Source: Sphingopyxis sp. (GTDB taxonomy: Bacteria > Pseudomonadota > Alphaproteobacteria > Sphingomonadales > Sphingomonadaceae). Taken from it: a stretch of 64,000 bases of DNA. Below, one piece after another: positions 60,150 through 64,000 of this stretch. Location of the stretch: positions 1,225,001 through 1,289,000 of the forward strand of contig NZ_JADIZJ010000001.1 of the NCBI RefSeq assembly GCF_016704835.1. Reading direction: 5' to 3'. The notes under the pieces are model-generated. The model saw nothing but the letters and a program-made list of their open reading frames with translations. It had not been told where the DNA came from and did not search any database. Position numbers and translations under genes: made by a program. Position 1 is the first letter of the stretch. Each line of letters starts with the position of its first letter.

Positions 60150-60692
60150 TTAAGTGAAGCACGCCGCTGCCAGCAATCGCCCATTTTGGGTCAGATCATA
60201 GCGGCTCGTCGGTGGCCGCATATCGATCACCTCGCGCCGCACCAATCCACGCTCACCCAGCGCTGACAGCCCCTGCGACAAGGCGCGCGGGGTGGCGGGT
60301 GCAAGCAGTCGCGAAAGCGCGTTGAATCGGTCGTGGCCGGCACTGATCCCGGCGACCAGCGCCAGGCTCCAGCGTGTTGTGGCCCCCGGCCGCAGGCCGA
60401 TCGCGGCTTGTGCCTCGGCAATCATTGCGGCGCGCGCGGCGGCAACCATTCCCGCTTCGGTCAGTATATATTCGGGGCGCAGCGGGTGGCCATGGCCGGG
60501 GTTGCGCCGCACCCACCCAAGCGTCGCTGCCGCGTCGAGGGTACGGGTCAGGCTGTCGCGCGGCAGCCCCAGCCGATGAACCAGTTCGACGAAGCGCGCG
60601 CCGCGATGCGCCGCCAGATCGGCGAGCAGCGGCACCAGCCAGCGGTGGCTGCCGAGCTGGACAAGCAAAGGGTCGGCTGTGGTTGACCGCAT
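60150..60692 (-). CDS. HxlR-family transcriptional regulator
   Basis: A 180-residue winged-helix regulator with two HxlR-like halves: SHRWLVPLLADLAAHRGARF and LPRDSLTRTLDAAATLGWVR, then LSRLLAPATPRALSQGLSAL and ERGLVRREVIDMRPPTSRYD. A duplicated HxlR arrangement is less common than the usual single domain. It is convergent with the GMC gene and divergent from the VOC gene, so it may regulate the latter. Confidence 0.85.
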   Translation of the reverse strand: MRSTTADPLLVQLGSHRWLVPLLADLAAHRGARFVELVHRLGLPRDSLTRTLDAAATLGWVRRNPGHGHPLRPEYILTEAGMVAAARAAMIAEAQAAIGLRPGATTRWSLALVAGISAGHDRFNALSRLLAPATPRALSQGLSALGERGLVRREVIDMRPPTSRYDLTQNGRLLAAACFT

Positions 60693-60789
60693 TTACAACT
60701 AACTATACAAACCGGACCTTAGAGACAAGCGATATGGGACGGGCGATTCTGCGCGCGGCCGGTCGCTTTGCAGGCAAGGGAGAAATGGC

Positions 60790-61164
60790 ATGGCGCTTCG
60801 GATCGGATCCGAACTCACCTGTTCGATGGGGGTCAAGGATATCACCGCGTCGATCGCCTGGTACGAACGGGTGATGCTGTGCAAGTTGCTCTACCGTGCC
60901 GACGAGATCGGCTGGTGCGAGCTCGCGACTCCGATGGCAGGGGTCAATATCGGGCTCAGTCAGGTCGAGACGGTGGCGCAGGGCGGCGGTGCAACCAATG
61001 TGTTCGAGGTCGCCGACATCGATGCGGCCAAGGCGCATCTCGATGCCGAGGGGGTGCGGCAGGATGGCGACATCCAGCATATCCCGGGGCTCGTCAAGCT
61101 CATCACCTTCTACGATCCCGACGGCAATGCCTTCATGTTTTCGCGGTCGGAGGCGGCGGCATGA
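60790..61164 (+). CDS. VOC-family (glyoxalase/dioxygenase fold) protein
   Basis: A 124-residue protein with the VOC fold: LTCSMGVKDITASIAWYERV, VFEVADIDAAKAHLDAEGV and ITFYDPDGNAFMFSRSE. A typical metal-site Glu is in GWCELATP; the full ligand set is not obvious. AGGGAG upstream supports ATG 60790. Its stop overlaps the next ATG. The function is probably small-molecule binding or turnover. Confidence 0.85.
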   Translation: MALRIGSELTCSMGVKDITASIAWYERVMLCKLLYRADEIGWCELATPMAGVNIGLSQVETVAQGGGATNVFEVADIDAAKAHLDAEGVRQDGDIQHIPGLVKLITFYDPDGNAFMFSRSEAAA

Positions 61165-61635
61165 CGGTGCGGTGGGGCGCCGCGGCGCTGCGGCCCCCGC
61201 TGCGGCTCAGAACCCGGCGCCGTCGCTCGCTCCTGGCATGGGACGTGGACTGGCGCGGGGACCGCGTTCGGCAAAACGGCAACCGCGACGCTGGTGATCA
61301 AGGCGGCGCCCGATGGCAGCGCGACGGCGCTCGTCTATCGATTGGGGGCGCCGGGTACGCCGCCGATAGACTATGCGGCCGAGGCGATTTACCGCGTCGA
61401 TGCCAACGGCGGGGTGCGCGGCAGCTGGAGCGACAACACGGGGCGCACGCGGCCGATCGGCGGGCGTATTGCGGCGTCGGAATGGCACAATCATTGGGGC
61501 ACTGCCGATGTTGAAATCGGGCGCTCGACCTATGTGCTCAGGGCGCCCGATCGACTGATCGTCACCGATTCGGTGCTAAATGATGACGGCAGCTGGCGCG
61601 TCTTTGCGACGCTGCGCTTTCAGCGAACACCCTGA
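61161..61635 (+). pseudogene. Frameshifted secreted protein, lipocalin-like
   Basis: ATG 61161 overlaps the VOC stop. The start, MTVRWGAAAL, changes frame to AAAPAAAQNPAPSLAP, a signal-peptide end, and again to TWTGAGTAFGKTATATLVIK followed by YAAEAIYRVDANGGVRGSWS and ASEWHNHWGTADVEIGR. Two or more single-base shifts between 61190 and 61260 are needed. The intact region resembles small lipocalin-like or DUF1579-like domains. Decay or indel errors are equally possible. Confidence 0.55.
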
Positions 61636-61671
61636 AATCAGGCACCTTCTGCGGCGGCCTGTTATGCGCGC

Positions 61672-61704
61672 AAAAAAAGAGGGCCGGGACTTGCGTCCCG
61701 GCCC
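61672..61704 (-). terminator. Terminator of the TonB-receptor gene
   Basis: GGGCCGGGAC (61681-61690) pairs with GTCCCGGCCC across TTGC. Seven A residues at 61672-61678 give a T run on the minus strand, the transcription direction of the receptor. It lies about 170 nt after that gene's stop. Confidence 0.8.
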
Positions 61705-61877
61705 AGCCTTTCAGGCTCTCCCCTCCTGAAACTGTTGACGCAATGAATGCCATATTAATGTCATGTTGGGAAGGCCTAAATTTGCGGCAAGCCTGCCTAA
61801 TTATTGTGCAGTGCAGCGTGCAGCAAAACGTGGCCGGTCCGTCGCCGAACCGGCCCGTTTTTGGCTCGTAATGACGA

Positions 61878-64000
61878 TCAGAACGTCTGGCGCGCGGTGA
61901 TGCCAAAGGTGCGCGGCTGCCCGACCGTGTAACCGAGGCGCGCCCGCCCGCCGCGTTCGCGATCGAACGACAGCAGCGCATTTTCGTCGAACAGATTGTT
62001 GACGTAAGCGATCAGGGACAGACCATTGTCGAAATCGACCCCGGCGCTGAGATTGACCAGCTGATAGTCCGGCAATTGCAGGTCGACCGTCGTCGAAGAA
62101 CTCGCCGGCGCGCCGCCGAAGGGCAGACCGTGGACGAAGGTCCGTGGGTTGTTTTCCTGATCGGCCGGCTGGGTGAAGCGGGTGCCGACATGCTGGAACG
62201 ATGCGGCGACATACATGTTCGCGGCATCGCCGACCGGCCATTCATAGCTGCCCGACGCCGACAGCTGAAATTTCGGCACCGACGGCAGCCGGTTGCCGTC
62301 ACGGATCCCCGTCGCGGTGGCGAGCACCCCGGGTAGGGTGGTGTCGAATTCAGCCTCGATCAGGCTGCCCGACAGGTTGAAATCAAGCCCGTCGGCGGGC
62401 GATAGCCCGAGTTCGAATTCGACCCCCATCGAATGTGCCTTGTCGACGTTGAAGACGATGCGCGACGAACAGCTGCCGGCATCGAGCGTGACCTGGAGAT
62501 TCCTGATGTCGTTGTAGAAACCCGCGGCGTTGAAGGTGAAGCCGCGGCCCTGCGACTTGATCCCCAGCTCGTAATTCCACAGCGATTCGTCGTCATAATC
62601 CTGGAAACCGCCGAACAGCGCCGCGTCGGCGGGGGTGCAGAGCGGCAGGTTGAGGGGATCGTTGACACCACCGAGGCGGAAGCCCTTCGATGCCTGCGCA
62701 TTGACCGTCACCGCATCGCTGAGTTCGTAGGACAGCAGGAAGCGCGGGGTGAAACCGCTCGACTTGGTGCTGTCGGTACGATTGTCGCCGTTGGCGAACA
62801 GCCCGCCCGATCTGAAGCTGCGCGTTTCCTTGAAGTCGTAATAACGCCCGCCCGCGGTCGCGGTGAACGCATCGCTGAGGTCATAGCTGACCTCGCCGAA
62901 CAGCGCGAACTGCTTGATATCATATGGCAGGAAGGCGTTGTAGGGCGAATTGGCGGCAAAGCCGTTGGCCACCGCCGCCGAGGTTCCGGCGCCGAGCGTC
63001 GCATCGGTGAACGCGTCGTAACCGGGGGTCGGCAGCGTCTGGCTATAGACGCGATCAACCTTGGAATAGAAGGCGCCGAGCACCCACTGGAACGGGCTGT
63101 CATTGTCCGATGCGATGCGCAGTTCCTGCGACCAGGTTTCCAAGTCGGTGGTGTCGATCAGGTTCGACGGCAACAGCACCCCGGCGGTCGGGAAGCCAAG
63201 ATCGACCGACACCGATCCGGTCAGCGCGCTGGCGTCGCGGCTGACCAAAATGTCGCGGTTGATATAGCTGGTGACCGACGTCAGCTTGGCGCCGCCAAGC
63301 CCGACATTGAGATTGAGGTCGGCGATCAGCGTTTCGTCTTCGAAGCCTTCGCGCAGCAGCAGATATTGCTCACGCTCGTCATAGGTGACCTGCGGCCGCG
63401 TCGTCGTGAAGCGGTTGCCATAGAGATTGTAGATATCCTGGCGGTTGAAGCCGTCGGCGGTGATCTTTTGATAGACCACGCGCGGGGTGATCGATAAATT
63501 ATCGCTGGGCTCGAACGTCAGCGCGAGGCGGCCGCCATAGCGTTCGCCGCTGTTGACGTCATCGCCGCCCGCCGGGCCGACCGCGTTGATGAAGCCGCCG
63601 TAGCGGGTGTAATAGCCGACCGCGCGGATCGCTGCCGTGTCGCCCATCGGGATGTTGACTGCGCCCTTCAGATGGCCGCCGATGTCGTCGCCGTTGACAA
63701 GGTTGAGGTTCGCCTCGACGCTGCCTTCGGTCACCCCGATCTTCGGTTGGTTGGTGATGTAGCGGATGGTGCCGCCGACCGACCCCGAACCGAACAGGGT
63801 GCCCTGCGGCCCGCGCAGTGTTTCGACACGGTTGAGGTCGTAGAGGTCGATGTCGGGAGTGAATAGCGACAGCGAGATGACGCTTTCGTCGAGATAGACC
63901 CCGACCTGTTCCTTGACGCCGGGCTGGTCGCGCACAACTTGTCCCGCGGAAACGCCGCGTACCGACACCTGGCTTTGGCCCGGTCCGAGGTTCTGGACCG
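61878..64000 (-). CDS. TonB-dependent outer-membrane receptor, 5' end outside window
   Basis: At least 707 residues of a TonB-dependent receptor: a plug domain with VRGVSAGQVVRDQPGVKEQV and RVETLRGPQGTLFGSGSVGG, then a long beta-barrel ending GQPRTFGITARQTF with a terminal Phe. The reading frame is open through position 64000, so signal sequence and TonB box are beyond the edge. An ATG at 63968 exists but lies inside the plug and is not the start. It probably imports a siderophore, carbohydrate or aromatic compound; the substrate is unknown. Confidence 0.93.
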   Translation of the reverse strand, partial: VQNLGPGQSQVSVRGVSAGQVVRDQPGVKEQVGVYLDESVISLSLFTPDIDLYDLNRVETLRGPQGTLFGSGSVGGTIRYITNQPKIGVTEGSVEANLNLVNGDDIGGHLKGAVNIPMGDTAAIRAVGYYTRYGGFINAVGPAGGDDVNSGERYGGRLALTFEPSDNLSITPRVVYQKITADGFNRQDIYNLYGNRFTTTRPQVTYDEREQYLLLREGFEDETLIADLNLNVGLGGAKLTSVTSYINRDILVSRDASALTGSVSVDLGFPTAGVLLPSNLIDTTDLETWSQELRIASDNDSPFQWVLGAFYSKVDRVYSQTLPTPGYDAFTDATLGAGTSAAVANGFAANSPYNAFLPYDIKQFALFGEVSYDLSDAFTATAGGRYYDFKETRSFRSGGLFANGDNRTDSTKSSGFTPRFLLSYELSDAVTVNAQASKGFRLGGVNDPLNLPLCTPADAALFGGFQDYDDESLWNYELGIKSQGRGFTFNAAGFYNDIRNLQVTLDAGSCSSRIVFNVDKAHSMGVEFELGLSPADGLDFNLSGSLIEAEFDTTLPGVLATATGIRDGNRLPSVPKFQLSASGSYEWPVGDAANMYVAASFQHVGTRFTQPADQENNPRTFVHGLPFGGAPASSSTTVDLQLPDYQLVNLSAGVDFDNGLSLIAYVNNLFDENALLSFDRERGGRARLGYTVGQPRTFGITARQTF

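Noticed and set aside
63731..63968. ATG at 63968 as start of the TonB receptor
   Set aside because: The frame stays open to the end of the window and the upstream residues VQNLGPGQSQ continue the plug domain, so the gene begins outside.

Overview
This is a GC-rich alphaproteobacterial chromosome segment, most likely from a sphingomonad close to Sphingopyxis. That assignment is an inference. It rests on the ubiE-ubiB-coaBC block near dnaA, an NrnC-type nanoRNase, an UrcA protein, GANTC sites before dnaA, protein sequence style, and several hairpin-type interspersed repeats typical of this family. No rRNA, recognisable tRNA, CRISPR array, insertion sequence, integrase or phage gene was seen. 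The window is core chromosome with accessory cassettes.

Positions 1-8450 hold housekeeping genes. On the minus strand are ubiE, ubiB, a ccdAB toxin-antitoxin pair with its own promoter and operator, and coaBC running off the left edge. On the plus strand are mutM, rpsT, dnaA and ung. The dnaA upstream region carries five GANTC sites, and a perfect DnaA box lies just after its stop codon.

Positions 8445-18100 hold many small genes: a TauE exporter, a YaiI protein, a 61-residue secreted peptide with a pseudopilin-like helix, OsmC, a 17 kDa-type lipoprotein, an Arr-type rifampin ADP-ribosyltransferase and a diguanylate cyclase. Two genes here (DUF6445 and SRAP/YedK) are broken by frameshifts.

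Positions 18280-26810 hold thiC with a TPP riboswitch, an AraC regulator, a membrane protein plus winged-helix regulator behind three palindromic operators, a divergent LysR-controlled redox/detoxification operon, and a MipA/OmpV porin.

Positions 27010-39420 hold dxs (interrupted by a single-base frameshift), ileS-lspA, a glycerophosphodiester phosphodiesterase, ribF, an M19 dipeptidase, folA, purK and purE. Large hairpin repeats lie between some of these.

Positions 39800-53870 hold a second GGDEF protein, a GDT1-like protein, dps, a two-domain cold-shock protein with a glycine-rich arm, nrnC-lptC-lptA, an Atm1-type ABC exporter, an arsenic operon (arsR-arsI-arsC-acr3), a YbaL-type antiporter and recQ.

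Positions 54010-64000 hold an UrcA protein, a membrane-bound AraC regulator, two sterol-desaturase-family enzymes within a translationally coupled cluster, a GMC oxidoreductase, an HxlR regulator, a VOC protein and the C-terminal part of a TonB-dependent receptor.

Five loci show frameshifts while protein similarity persists on both sides. At least the dxs one sits in a normally essential gene, so sequencing indels are a serious alternative to gene decay.
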